From Planctomycetaceae bacterium (GTDB taxonomy: Bacteria; Planctomycetota; Planctomycetia; Planctomycetales; Planctomycetaceae), in contig DLVV01000313.1 of NCBI GenBank assembly GCA_003445035.1, positions 1,303 to 38,073 of the forward strand: 36,771 nt of DNA. The letters run 5' to 3'. This document shows positions 25,952 through 35,662 of the stretch, one piece after another. The position numbers were made by a program, and so were the translations under genes. Position 1 is the first letter of the stretch. Every line of letters begins with the position of its first letter. The notes under the pieces were generated by a model that saw nothing but the letters and a program-made list of their open reading frames with translations, searched no databases and was not told the origin of the DNA.

Positions 25952-27595
25952 CTAGTGGTTCCAGGAGAATTCGGGCGAGTTGAACAGGGTCCAGAAGATG
26001 TCCTCGACAGCCTGTTCCCTTTGTTCACCACGGGTACCGGTTAGCCATCCGCCCAGGACCTCCGATTCTTCTGCCACCGGCTGGCGTCCCAGGCAGACCT
26101 CAAAGCAGGTTCTCAGGCACAGCGCGTTGTCGTCAACCGTTGCCTTGGCGATTGTCGTGGTGGCGCTGAGGAGGCCGGGTTGAATCAGTTCGCGAGCCAA
26201 TTCGCCGTTCATCCGCAATAACGCCTGGGGAATCGTCCCGGTTTGCTCGGACAACTCTTCGTCGCCAAGGTCCCCGTATTCCTGCACGAAGTTCTGTTCA
26301 CCAAAGAACCGTCGGGCGCGGGTGAAAAGATGAGAGTGCCGGTCGATGGTCTTGATGGAGCCAGCCTGCAGCATCGCGCCGATGACCTGTTCGGGACGGA
26401 GGCGGATCAGGGGAAAAATCGCCCAGGCCTCCTCCTGCCCTCTCAGTTCTTCAGAGGAAATCTCGTCGGGTGTGGACTGCCGGGCCTGGGGATTGGGGCG
26501 CGAATCCAGTCGGAAGGGGCGGCTGGAGGCGATCACGTGCACCAGCCACTTGAGGCTGCGACGGTGGTCGCGGAAGTCGCGGGCGATCAGGTCCAGCGGT
26601 ACGGTGGCGGGGTCTCCCGGATCGGGAAGATCGTCGATGGGTGCGTGGAACGGGCGTCCAAACATCAGGCCCCAGAGGCGGTTGACGATCGCGCGATCGA
26701 AACGCTCGTTCCGTTCGTCGGTCAGCCAGGCGGCGAACCTCTGCCGGGCTGATCCCCCTTCCGGTAGCCACTCGCTGCCGAAGGGCACGCCGGGCGAGAC
26801 CACCCGTGACGTGTCGTCGGCGTGGTCGGTCACCTGGAATTGGCGGTCGCCGTCGTCGACTCCCAGCGGAGTGAATCGGACGGGAGAGAAGAAGGCCGCC
26901 AGGCCTTGGAAGTGGACCTGTTTCCAGCGGGGATCGAAAAAGTGGTCATGGCACTGGGCACAGTCAATTCGCTGACCGAGAAAAGCCCGCACCGATCGTC
27001 CGGCCAGCAGCTCGGCATCGATTTCCTCGTCGATCTGTGCGATCGTGATGAAGTTGGTCTCAGGATTTCCGGTTGGAAGACCGCGGCCACTGACCAGTTC
27101 GGTGACGATGCGATCCCACGGCCGGTCGGCCGCGATTTGTTCGCCCAGCCACGCGTGGAACCGGTCACGGCGGAACGCCAGAAAGGGTCCCTCGTCGGCA
27201 CCGACCAGGGCCCGGCCCAATCGCTCGGACAAGTAGGTCGGACAGCGGCTGTCGGTCAGAAGTCTCTGTGTCCATCGTTCGAGTTTCTGGGGGCGATCGT
27301 CAGCGTCGAACTCTCGGAGTTCCTCGAGAGAGGGGACGGTGCCGTGGAGAGCCAGTGAGAGCCTCCTGAGAATGGCCAGCGGGGCGGCCGTGGTCGCCGG
27401 CGTGATTTGCTCGGAGGTCCATCGCGCCGCGAACCACTGATCGATCTTCTCGGTGGTGAGGTCGACGGCGAACTGTTTCGACACCGTGGCCGGGGTCGAG
27501 ATGTTTGTGGTTTTGCGACCGGAGATGGTCTGGATCATTGCCAGCAAGGCGGCGGCGACCAGTAGCAGCGGGACCAGTCGACGGAGTACTGTCAT
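25952..27595 (-). CDS. DUF1549/DUF1553 domain protein, short form
   Basis: 547 aa. A signal or anchor helix lies at residues about 6-26. DUF1549 spans about 48-240 and holds the family's C212-A-Q-C215-H216 motif, which looks like a haem-binding C-x-x-C-H. DUF1553 spans about 285-545 (N-R-L-W-G-L-M-F-G-R-P near 308-318, then R-L-R-P-E-Q-V-I-G-A-M and the closing E-D-I-F-W-T-L-F-N-S-P-E-F). Many family members carry an extra N-terminal cytochrome-like domain and reach 700-1100 aa; this one does not. A role in an exported, perhaps redox-linked, complex with its DUF1501 partner is often proposed but not shown. It is the first gene of the pair, with its start 122 bases from a divergent membrane-protein gene. 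Confidence 0.92.
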   Translation of the reverse strand: MTVLRRLVPLLLVAAALLAMIQTISGRKTTNISTPATVSKQFAVDLTTEKIDQWFAARWTSEQITPATTAAPLAILRRLSLALHGTVPSLEELREFDADDRPQKLERWTQRLLTDSRCPTYLSERLGRALVGADEGPFLAFRRDRFHAWLGEQIAADRPWDRIVTELVSGRGLPTGNPETNFITIAQIDEEIDAELLAGRSVRAFLGQRIDCAQCHDHFFDPRWKQVHFQGLAAFFSPVRFTPLGVDDGDRQFQVTDHADDTSRVVSPGVPFGSEWLPEGGSARQRFAAWLTDERNERFDRAIVNRLWGLMFGRPFHAPIDDLPDPGDPATVPLDLIARDFRDHRRSLKWLVHVIASSRPFRLDSRPNPQARQSTPDEISSEELRGQEEAWAIFPLIRLRPEQVIGAMLQAGSIKTIDRHSHLFTRARRFFGEQNFVQEYGDLGDEELSEQTGTIPQALLRMNGELARELIQPGLLSATTTIAKATVDDNALCLRTCFEVCLGRQPVAEESEVLGGWLTGTRGEQREQAVEDIFWTLFNSPEFSWNH

Positions 27596-27717
27596 ATGCC
27601 AATTGTCCCGCCTGCGTCACGTACTGGCAAGACGCTCTCCGGTTCTCCATTCCGATCGACGGTCGACTGGTCTGGCCGTTTCGGGGAGCGAGAGGGTAGA
27701 AATGGTAGACGAGGACG

Positions 27718-28983
27718 ATGGCTGTGCTCGCTGACGTGAGCCTTGGAGTTGCCGTCGTGAAACCCTGGCTCCCGCTGACGGTCGATACACCGATGTCGGC
27801 TCAATCACCCGCACCAGCCGTGAGCACCGAGGGCCTGGTGTTGTTGCCCAGGGACACGCTGGGGGAGGTGCTTCGGTGTCCCAACCTCCTGCAGCACCCG
27901 TTGCGAGCGACCGCCTGGCTGATCCGCATGCTGTTCGGGTTGTTCAGCCTGACATTGCTGTTGGCGGTGATCGCGGCGATACCGGTGGTCAATATCCTGG
28001 CCCTGGGGTATCTGCTGGAGGTTGAAGGGCGGATGGGGCGAACCGGCAAGTTGCGGTTTGCGTTTCCACTGCTGGAGATCGCTCCGCGGTTCGGGACGAT
28101 CGTGGCGGGCTTGTCGGCCTGGCTGATCCCGGTCTGGATCCTGACCGAGGTCCTGGCCGACTACCGCCTGATTGCTCCCAAAAGCGAAGCGACGGCGGCC
28201 CTGGGATCGGCGCATGGGGTTCTTGTCGTGCTGGTGACCGTCCACCTGCTGCTGTCACTGGCCCGTGGCGGCAGCCTGGGGTGTTTCGTGCGGCCGTTGA
28301 AGAATCTGCTGTGGCTGATCGGCCAATTGCGGCGAGGCGGATATTTCGAGCGGGCTGAGAAACACGTTCGCGAGTTCGTGTTCGAGATGAGACTGGGCCA
28401 CCACTTCTGGCTGGGGCTGCGGGGTCTGGCGGGAGGACTGATCTGGCTTGTGATTCCCACCGCGATGTTCGGAGTCTACAGCCAGGTTGACCAGATCGGT
28501 CAACTGGTGGTGACCCTGGTGGGGGGCATGATGCTGGTGTTGGCATTGGCGTGGGTGCCGTTTCTGCAGGCGCGTTTGGCGACCGAGAATCGGATGCGGG
28601 CGATGTTCGAACTGGGGGCTGTCCGCGAGTTGTTCTGCCGTTCGCCGTTGTGCTGGTTCATCGTGATCACGATCACCTCCGCCCTGTCTTTACCGCTGTA
28701 CCTGTTCAAGATCTACCTGCTGCCCTCCGATGCAATGTGGATGACGACCCTGGTCTTCATCGTGACGATTTACCCGGCACGGCTGATGACCGGTTGGGCT
28801 TACCACCGGGCCACGAAACGACCTCGCCGGTCGTTCTGGGCGTGGCGGTGGTTGTGGCGGCTGATGATGCTGCCGTTGTTGAGCTTCTACGTGTTTCTGC
28901 TGTTCTTCACGCCGTTGTTCAGCGAGCACGGCAAGCGGGTGTTGTTCGAGCACCATGTGCTGCTGCTGCCAGTGCCCTTTTAG
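27718..28983 (+). CDS. Multi-pass integral membrane protein
   Basis: 421 aa from ATG 27718; a start at 27793 (M-S-A-Q-S-P) would remove 25 residues and cannot be excluded, as neither has a strong ribosome binding site. About eight hydrophobic segments are visible: near 66-100, 126-146, 163-181, 236-258, 262-284, 308-332, 338-358 and 385-410. Long charged loops separate them (for example F-V-R-P-L-K-N and R-A-E-K-H-V-R-E-F-V-F-E near 195-225). No transport or enzyme motif is recognised; the repeated helix pairs resemble the DUF4013-type layout, but I cannot confirm that. It is divergent from the DUF1549 gene and 143 bases upstream of the EF-G-like gene on the same strand. Confidence 0.82.
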   Translation: MAVLADVSLGVAVVKPWLPLTVDTPMSAQSPAPAVSTEGLVLLPRDTLGEVLRCPNLLQHPLRATAWLIRMLFGLFSLTLLLAVIAAIPVVNILALGYLLEVEGRMGRTGKLRFAFPLLEIAPRFGTIVAGLSAWLIPVWILTEVLADYRLIAPKSEATAALGSAHGVLVVLVTVHLLLSLARGGSLGCFVRPLKNLLWLIGQLRRGGYFERAEKHVREFVFEMRLGHHFWLGLRGLAGGLIWLVIPTAMFGVYSQVDQIGQLVVTLVGGMMLVLALAWVPFLQARLATENRMRAMFELGAVRELFCRSPLCWFIVITITSALSLPLYLFKIYLLPSDAMWMTTLVFIVTIYPARLMTGWAYHRATKRPRRSFWAWRWLWRLMMLPLLSFYVFLLFFTPLFSEHGKRVLFEHHVLLLPVPF

Positions 28984-29069
28984 GGTTGGTGAGCCGGGTT
29001 GCACTCTGCCGGTAGCGAACCGAATGTGGATTACTTATCATCGGCAGGTTCAGCGTGGTGCAGTGCGTT

Positions 29070-29087
29070 TTCGGTTGCTGTACCGAA
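29070..29087 (+). other. Hairpin in the EF-G-like gene leader
   Basis: A perfect 6-bp stem TTCGGT / ACCGAA with loop TGCTGT lies 40 bases before the ATG at 29127. A lone AT-rich patch (TGGATTACTTATCA) sits at 29027-29040. I see no recognised riboswitch or attenuator; the stem may be chance. Confidence 0.25.
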
Positions 29088-29126
29088 TCTCCGGCAATTC
29101 CTCTCCAGCAGCAAGAAGCCACAGCG

Positions 29127-31238
29127 ATGGCCGATGTAACGACACAAAATATTCGTAACGTGGCATTGGCGGGGCATGGGGCGACGGGCAAGACAACTCT
29201 TGCCGACTTGTTCCTGTTCAAGGCCGGCGTCGCGTCCCGAGCTGGATCGGTCGACGATGGCAGCAGCCTGCTCGACACCGACGACGAGGAGAAGGGCCGC
29301 AAGTCGAGTATCACCTCATCGGTAATCCAGTTTGACCACAACGGCAAGCGGTTGCAGGTGATCGACACGCCGGGATTCCCCGATTTCATCGGCCAGATGA
29401 TCGGTGCCCTGTCGGCGGTTGAGACCGCCGTGGTGGTGATCAGTGCCGGAGCCGGGATCGAGGTCAACACCCGTCGGGCGTTCAACGCCGCAGGTGATGC
29501 CGGGTTGGGTCGGATGATCCTGATCAACAAGTGCGACATGGACAACGTGCAGTTTGAAGAATTGGTTGGAGAGATCCAGGAGACATTCGGGCACAGTTGC
29601 GTGCCGCTGACCCTGCCGGTTGGCATCGGCAGCGAGTTTTCGGGAGTGGTCAACACACTGGACCTGCCCGACGATGTCCCCGGCGATGTCGGGATGGATC
29701 CGACCGAGGTCAACCAGTCGCTGATGGATGCGATTGTCGAAGCCGATGAGGAACTGATGGAGCGGTATCTTGAGGGTGAAGAACTCTCGGAGGCCGAATT
29801 GTCAGCCGGCGTCAGCACCGCGATCGCTTCGGGCACGCTGATCCCGATTTTCTGCACGAGTTCGAAGACCGATGTCGGTGTCGAGGAATTTCTGGACGCT
29901 CTGGCCAGTTGCTCTCTGGCTCCAGCCGACGTTTCTCGTTCGATGAATTCCGGCGACGAGGAGGTTGCGGTTGATGCCGGAGGGGACACGCTGGTGGCAC
30001 AGGTCTTCAAGACCCGGATCGATCCGTTCGTCTCGAAGATGAGTTTCATCCGGGTCTTCTCCGGAACCCTGGAAAAGGACTCGTCGGTCAGCGTTCCCCG
30101 CCTGGGCAAGCCGGTCAAGATCGGCCAGTTGCTCTCGATCAACGGGGCGGAGCAGGAGAATGTTGATCAGGCGGTGGCCGGTCAGATCGTGGCCCTGGTC
30201 AAGATGGAAGACCTGAAGGTCTCCGACACCCTGGCCGCCGACAACGGAACCAAGCTTCCTTTGATCGAGTTTCCCCAGCCGATGGTGGGATTGGCCGTTG
30301 AGCCCAAGAGCCAGGCCGATCAGACGAAGATCTCCGGAGCTCTCCAGAAAATCGAGGACGAGGATCCGACGTTCCGGGTGGACCGCGAAGCCCAGACCAA
30401 GGAGATGGTCATGAGGGGGATGAGCGAGTTGCACCTGCAGGTGATCGAGAACCGGATGGCCAGCCGGGACAAGGTCGAGGTGGTCACCCGCGCTCCGAAG
30501 ATCCCCTACCGCGAGACGGTCAGTGGTTCGAGCGAGGGCAGTTACCGTCACAAGAAGCAGACCGGTGGGGCCGGACAGTTTGCCGAGGTCCATTTCAAGG
30601 TCGCCAGCTTGACGCAGGAGTTCGGAGAGCCGGACGAATTCTTCATCAAGGCGAACTTCGAGAACCTCCGGGCGTTCAGCTACGACGACAAACACAACTT
30701 CTGTTTCATTGACCGCGTGACCGGTGGGTCGGTCCCGAACAACTTCATTCCGGCTGTCGAGAAGGGGATTCGCGAACGGATGGAGCAGGGGGTGATCGCC
30801 GGTTTCCAGGTGCAGGACTGCACCTGCGAACTGTTCTTCGGCAAGGATCACCCGGTTGACAGCAACGAGACGGCGTTCAAGACGGCCGCCAACCGTTGCT
30901 TCCGCGAGGTGTTCCAGCAGGCCAACCCGGTTCTGCTCGAGCCGATCGTGCAACTGGAAATCACCGTGCCCGACGCGCACCTGGGCGACATCACCAGCGA
31001 CTTGAACACCCGCCGCGGCCGCATGGAGGGAATGGACAACGCCGGCGGCGGTTTCCAGGTCGTCAAGGCCAAGGTGCCGTTGGCCGAAGTGACCACCTAT
31101 TCGAGGTCGCTCTCGAGCATGACCGGTGGGCAGGGGTCCTACTCCTACGAGATCAGCCACTACGAGCCGGTGCCGCCCCAGGAGCAGGGCAAGATCGTTG
31201 CCGCTTCGAAGAGGCGAGACAACGACGAGGACGAGTAG
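29127..31238 (+). CDS. EF-G2-type translational GTPase
   Basis: 703 aa with all five EF-G domains. G1 is A15-G-H-G-A-T-G-K22-T-T (an EF-G2-like form rather than the A-H-I-D-A-G-K-T of classical EF-G), G3 is D80-T-P-G-F84-P-D-F, and G4 is N134-K-C-D137. Position 84 holds Phe where classical EF-G has the catalytic His, so GTP hydrolysis may be weak or differently triggered, as in EF-G2-like paralogues. Domain IV is complete (Y-R-E-T-V-S-G then H-K-K-Q-T-G-G-A-G-Q-F-A), and domain V carries D-L-N-T-R-R-G-R-M-E-G-M. The C-terminus is acidic (D-N-D-E-D-E). It may act in elongation under particular conditions or as a non-hydrolysing regulator; which is unknown. ATG 29127 is preferred because it starts the G domain directly. 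No other ribosomal genes are nearby. Confidence 0.93.
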   Translation: MADVTTQNIRNVALAGHGATGKTTLADLFLFKAGVASRAGSVDDGSSLLDTDDEEKGRKSSITSSVIQFDHNGKRLQVIDTPGFPDFIGQMIGALSAVETAVVVISAGAGIEVNTRRAFNAAGDAGLGRMILINKCDMDNVQFEELVGEIQETFGHSCVPLTLPVGIGSEFSGVVNTLDLPDDVPGDVGMDPTEVNQSLMDAIVEADEELMERYLEGEELSEAELSAGVSTAIASGTLIPIFCTSSKTDVGVEEFLDALASCSLAPADVSRSMNSGDEEVAVDAGGDTLVAQVFKTRIDPFVSKMSFIRVFSGTLEKDSSVSVPRLGKPVKIGQLLSINGAEQENVDQAVAGQIVALVKMEDLKVSDTLAADNGTKLPLIEFPQPMVGLAVEPKSQADQTKISGALQKIEDEDPTFRVDREAQTKEMVMRGMSELHLQVIENRMASRDKVEVVTRAPKIPYRETVSGSSEGSYRHKKQTGGAGQFAEVHFKVASLTQEFGEPDEFFIKANFENLRAFSYDDKHNFCFIDRVTGGSVPNNFIPAVEKGIRERMEQGVIAGFQVQDCTCELFFGKDHPVDSNETAFKTAANRCFREVFQQANPVLLEPIVQLEITVPDAHLGDITSDLNTRRGRMEGMDNAGGGFQVVKAKVPLAEVTTYSRSLSSMTGGQGSYSYEISHYEPVPPQEQGKIVAASKRRDNDEDE

Positions 31239-31256
31239 CGCGGCCGACTCCCGGTC

Positions 31257-34200
31257 TCATTTCCGCTTCCGTCGTCGCCGCATGATCGACCGCTGCCAGG
31301 TCGCAAGTTGATGCGCGATCGCCCGGGGAGTCAGTCCGGCAGCCGCCCGGGGTCTTGACGGGCTCGGCCGACGGTCGGTCTCCTGTTCGAGCTTCTGCAG
31401 CCACGGCGGAACATCGATACCCGAGCCGTGTGTCTCATCAAGGTACCGGTTGACTTCGACCTGCAACTGGGCGAAGGCCATCGACGGAAACCGCTGGGCC
31501 CTCGCGTCGGCGTGAGCCGCCTCGACCAACGCCCGCATTCGGTTGACTGCCAGTGGTCTCAGAAAACGCTCGGCCAGTCGGTCGGTCAGCCCGGGGAGAC
31601 GCATCCCCCAAAGAGATTCGAGTTCGCCGAGTCGCTGGAGATGGCCGTCGGCGTGTTGTCGAACACCTCGACCACAGATTTCCTCCCACGCGGTGGCCAG
31701 CCACGGTCGCGGACCCTGTGCCAGCACCTCGTGAGCGATCTCCGACGGCGCGAAGTTCCACGCGTCACGGTCGTAGGCGGCTTCGAGTCGCAGGAAGTCG
31801 AGCAGGCAGTGGATCTTGTCACCGTAGTCCGACTGTGTGGTCGTGGTGTTGTATTCGATGAAGCGGTAGTAGCGGTCGATGATCGTCTGATAAATCACCT
31901 GGAGGATGTGCGAGGCCTGTTCGCGATCGAGGTCTCCGGCTTGCAGGTCGTTGACCAGACGACTCTCGGCCAGCGGATCCTCGGCCACTTCGGATTCGAG
32001 GTGCTCGAGCAGCCAGTCGGTCCCCTGGTGGAGGATCGTGCGGATATGTCCGAGAGTCAGCTTGGGGGCGGCGAACAGTTCACTGCCGTAGTTGGCAATG
32101 AATTCTCGGACGTCCTCCCAGATTTCTTCGGGCTCGATTGCTTCGGCAGCGGCCAGCCTCGTCCGACTGCTGTGGCGCAGCCAAGGGACCTGGAATCGAT
32201 CGACCAACTGCCCGAAGATCTGCAGCAGGCCCTGGTCCCGGTTGAAACCCGACCGGGAGGGACGGTGGTCGGGTCGCCGATCACGGCGTGAGCGGCGGGG
32301 CCGGGGACGCTTTTGCCGGGGTGGGGTTCCCGGCATGTCGCGGCGGGAGCGTCGGGCGTGCGGATGAGGCCAGTCGTGGACGGAGTGGCAGACGGCCTCG
32401 AGGGTATGGCGAAGTGCCAGGCGGAACAGGCGGTCGAACTCGGTCACCGCCGCGCCCTCGGGCCGAGATGTTCGCTCCATGCGGTAGGCGGTTCGCAGCA
32501 CCTGTGAGGTTTCCCGCAGCAGTCCGAGTTTTGGCAGGTGTTCGACCAAAAACTGCAGGTCGGCATGTCGGGTGCGTGCGGCGAGCATCGAGTGGGGATC
32601 GCCGCCGGCATCCAGGGGGACATACAGCAGCGGTTGGCGGGCCAGCCGCCGCAGTACCACCGGCAGGGCCTGGCGGATTGTTGCGGTGTCTCCGTGGATC
32701 ACCGCACCGGTCAAAAGACGCCACAGCCGGTGTTCCCGGCGGTCGCTGTCAGTGGTCGCGGTCGGCAAGAGTCCTCGCAACATCAACTCGGCCCGTCTCG
32801 CCTGCACGTGGACGGCCATCACCAGTTGAAGCAGTTCGTACTTGGTTTGAAGCTGGATGTCGAATTCGATACCCGCGTCGGATCGGGCTGACGGTGTGGG
32901 GATCGGGTGTTGCCAGATCGCGTCAAGCAGTCCCAGCAATTCCTCCTGCACCGTGCGAGCGTGTTCGGTCCAGCTCCGGGCCTTGTCGGGGTCGAGATCC
33001 GGCAGCAGCGGGGCACCGGCAACCAGTTGCTGCCAGAGCCGTGCGATGGACTCGAGGAATCTCAGGCGGGGGACCAGTTCCCGGTACAGCGATTCGAACT
33101 CGGTCGCACCGGGCAGATACCCCTCGTCGAGCAACTCGGAGTCGAACCCGTCGTCGGCGCTATCCCGGAAAGTGACGTCGTCGTAGGCGGCCGAAAACAG
33201 GGTGTCGTCCTCGGAGAGACCGTCCTCGTCGTCGATCAGTCCCTCTTCGAATCCGTTGCTCAACCCATTCTCGAACTCGGGTCCGTCGCCCGGATCGTCG
33301 TCCACTCCGAACGTCTCGTCGAAAACGTTCCCCGGCTCTTCGGGGTTCTCGTCGTCGGGCAACCCGATCGAGCCGAGGAGTTCTTCGAGCAGAGAAGGGT
33401 GCGAGGGGGTGCCCAACTGGGTCAGTTCCTCGTCGAGACGAGGGACCGACCAGTACGATTCGGCATTGGCTTCGAGCACGGCAAAGAACCGCTCGACCAG
33501 TTGGGTGTGGTCCGGCGAGGGACGGATGTGTGCGGGGTCGGTGGCGAGGTCAATCCAGCGATTGAGCAGGCCGGCAATGCTTGTCGGGCTCGTGGCGAGG
33601 TCACCGGGGACGGCCTGGTTGAGCCACTGCATTAACAGTCCCATGGTGGCCGGCAGGTCACGGCGATCGAGCAGCGCGTCGACGATCTGAGCGTAGGCGG
33701 GGCCGGCCTGGAAGTTGGAGAAGTCCTTGACCTGCTCGGCCCAGAAGGCCAGGTCGCCGCGGGCGGCACCGGCCGATTGCCAGGTGGCCAGGACGTGGGC
33801 CGCCTGTGACGCCGACCACCAGCGGCGGACTCCCGATTCGGCGTCGAGATCGACGACGATTGACGCTCCGTATCCGTCCCAGTTGAGTGCGAGGGCCTGA
33901 AAGTCGTTGTTGAGTCGATTGACGAGGTCGTTGTGCCCGCGGGCGGCGGCTTCGGACAACGCCGTTCCGTAGGCAGCGAACAGACGCTCCATCAACGTCA
34001 GCAGGTCCTCGAGCCGCGAGTCGGGAATCACGTCTTCGCGGGCATGAAACAGGGGGAATTGGGCCTGGAACCCGAGGTAGTTCCAGGGATCGGGCAGGGC
34101 CCCGCAGTCGATGCCGCGGTCGAGAAGATCACGGGCCTCGGAAAGGTGTTCGAGCGCTTCGAGCAGGTCGCCCCGCTCGGCACTCATCTCCGTGGCCGTC

Positions 34201-35456
34201 AACGCACACTGGATCTCGCACTCGAACCGGATCGACGCCGCCGGGATCGACTCGGCCTGTTGCCTCGCCGCTTCGGGAAATCCCATCCGTGCATAAAGCA
34301 GTGCCAGTTGACGATGCTGGATCTGGTGGGCGCCGTAACGGGCGAGGTAGAGGTTCAGTTGCTGGCGGACATGTCCGAAGGGTTGTTGAGTCTGAGCGGC
34401 CAACTCGGTCAGCATCTCGGCCCGTTCTCCTTCGGCCAGTTGGACGTGATGCTCGTAGAAGGCATCTCTCAGACGAGCGACGACCGGCAGCAGGGTGGTC
34501 AGTGAGACGGTCGAGTCGTGGGTGTCGGGGCCGGCTCCACTGATCGCCGATGCCATCAGCACCGTTCCCGCCAGGACGATGGCGGAGTCTTCGAGCACCT
34601 CCGACGGATCCGCACCGTCGTCGATCGTCGACCGCGTCCAGTCGATCAGCGCGTCGAGGATGACCTGCCTGAGGATGAAGCGGCGGAAGAAGCCCTTGGT
34701 GTCGGTCGAGTCATGATCCCACTCACCGAACATGTACGTCGTCCGCTTGTTGACCGGGTGCAGGTGGTCGTGGGCACGGACATCGACGGCCAGTTCGTCC
34801 AGGTGAGACGGGTTGAAGTGAGCCACCGTGAGCAGATCATCTGGGGTGTCCTCAAGCACTTCGATCGTCCGGGCGATCAGGTCCTGGTAGGGACCGGCCG
34901 ACGCCCCGGCACCGGCCAGGTAGACCGGTACCGGGCGATAACGCTCGTTCGGATAGGGTTCGCAGAACTGGTCATTTTCGAGCACCGCTACGGGGCGGTA
35001 GCCGAGGAAGTCGTTGAGAGTGTCGAGGGCCGCTTCCAGGATCCGCGTGGTGTCGTCCCACTCGGGACCCTGGCCGAGGACGGCCTCAAACATTTTCACC
35101 AACAGGAACGGATGCTCCCAATCGGAATCAGCGAGGTGAAACAGCAGGTCCGCATGGTGCATGCGATACAGCGGGATGAGCCCGTCGAAGACGAGCTCGA
35201 GGACCGCGTCGGCCTGTTCGCTGTCGGCCAGCACAGAGACACTTCCGTCGCCGGCAAGCGACTCGAGTGATTCGGCGAGCAGCCGTCCCACTTCCGACCA
35301 GCAATCGACACCGCCGAAGTGGTCGCAGAGCCTGTTGAGATTGTCGGCGAAGGCCGGATGGCCGCTGCCACTGGAGAGGTTGAGGTATCCGAGGATCTCC
35401 TCGATCAACCCGGGGGGCAGGCCGGCGTTGCTGGTGGTCGGACCAAGAGCGGTCAT
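31257..35456 (-). CDS. Very large cytoplasmic-looking protein of unknown function
   Basis: About 1399 aa from ATG 35456 (M-T-A-L-G-P-T). The open frame extends to 35837, but that N-terminal part is Arg/Ser-rich and antisense to the divergent transporter, so the internal ATG is chosen; no strong ribosome binding site helps. There is no signal peptide or membrane helix. The predicted chain is mainly alpha-helical with TPR/HEAT-like stretches (for example around 390-520: A-L-L-Y-A-R-M-G-F-P-E-A-A-R-Q-Q-A and L-L-E-A-L-E-H-L-S-E-A-R-D-L). Residues about 690-775 are a strongly acidic low-complexity segment, and about 1030-1060 an Arg-rich segment with two R-R-S-R-R-D copies; the C-terminus ends R-R-R-R-K-R-K. 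I recognise no enzyme family. Repeats and opposite-charge patches suggest a scaffold or nucleic-acid-associated protein, which is only inference. Confidence 0.75.
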   Translation of the reverse strand: MTALGPTTSNAGLPPGLIEEILGYLNLSSGSGHPAFADNLNRLCDHFGGVDCWSEVGRLLAESLESLAGDGSVSVLADSEQADAVLELVFDGLIPLYRMHHADLLFHLADSDWEHPFLLVKMFEAVLGQGPEWDDTTRILEAALDTLNDFLGYRPVAVLENDQFCEPYPNERYRPVPVYLAGAGASAGPYQDLIARTIEVLEDTPDDLLTVAHFNPSHLDELAVDVRAHDHLHPVNKRTTYMFGEWDHDSTDTKGFFRRFILRQVILDALIDWTRSTIDDGADPSEVLEDSAIVLAGTVLMASAISGAGPDTHDSTVSLTTLLPVVARLRDAFYEHHVQLAEGERAEMLTELAAQTQQPFGHVRQQLNLYLARYGAHQIQHRQLALLYARMGFPEAARQQAESIPAASIRFECEIQCALTATEMSAERGDLLEALEHLSEARDLLDRGIDCGALPDPWNYLGFQAQFPLFHAREDVIPDSRLEDLLTLMERLFAAYGTALSEAAARGHNDLVNRLNNDFQALALNWDGYGASIVVDLDAESGVRRWWSASQAAHVLATWQSAGAARGDLAFWAEQVKDFSNFQAGPAYAQIVDALLDRRDLPATMGLLMQWLNQAVPGDLATSPTSIAGLLNRWIDLATDPAHIRPSPDHTQLVERFFAVLEANAESYWSVPRLDEELTQLGTPSHPSLLEELLGSIGLPDDENPEEPGNVFDETFGVDDDPGDGPEFENGLSNGFEEGLIDDEDGLSEDDTLFSAAYDDVTFRDSADDGFDSELLDEGYLPGATEFESLYRELVPRLRFLESIARLWQQLVAGAPLLPDLDPDKARSWTEHARTVQEELLGLLDAIWQHPIPTPSARSDAGIEFDIQLQTKYELLQLVMAVHVQARRAELMLRGLLPTATTDSDRREHRLWRLLTGAVIHGDTATIRQALPVVLRRLARQPLLYVPLDAGGDPHSMLAARTRHADLQFLVEHLPKLGLLRETSQVLRTAYRMERTSRPEGAAVTEFDRLFRLALRHTLEAVCHSVHDWPHPHARRSRRDMPGTPPRQKRPRPRRSRRDRRPDHRPSRSGFNRDQGLLQIFGQLVDRFQVPWLRHSSRTRLAAAEAIEPEEIWEDVREFIANYGSELFAAPKLTLGHIRTILHQGTDWLLEHLESEVAEDPLAESRLVNDLQAGDLDREQASHILQVIYQTIIDRYYRFIEYNTTTTQSDYGDKIHCLLDFLRLEAAYDRDAWNFAPSEIAHEVLAQGPRPWLATAWEEICGRGVRQHADGHLQRLGELESLWGMRLPGLTDRLAERFLRPLAVNRMRALVEAAHADARAQRFPSMAFAQLQVEVNRYLDETHGSGIDVPPWLQKLEQETDRRPSPSRPRAAAGLTPRAIAHQLATWQRSIMRRRRKRK

Positions 35457-35662
35457 GGGTGGCGAGCCGAAAGGGCGGGACACGGCCTGATCGACCAGGA
35501 CGCGTTCGACTATAGCGATCTGCCGGATATCGCATAGCGTCAGTGCCGCCAACCGCACGCGGTTGCATTCCCCAGATTGGTATGCGATTCTGCCTCGATT
35601 CTTCCCGCCGCGCGAACTCTCGTTGCGGCACTTTTCGCTCGATCCGACCCGGAACCCGTGTG

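Noticed and set aside
29802..31160. 452-codon minus-strand open frame
   Set aside because: It is antisense to the EF-G-like gene and His/Leu/Arg-rich without motifs.
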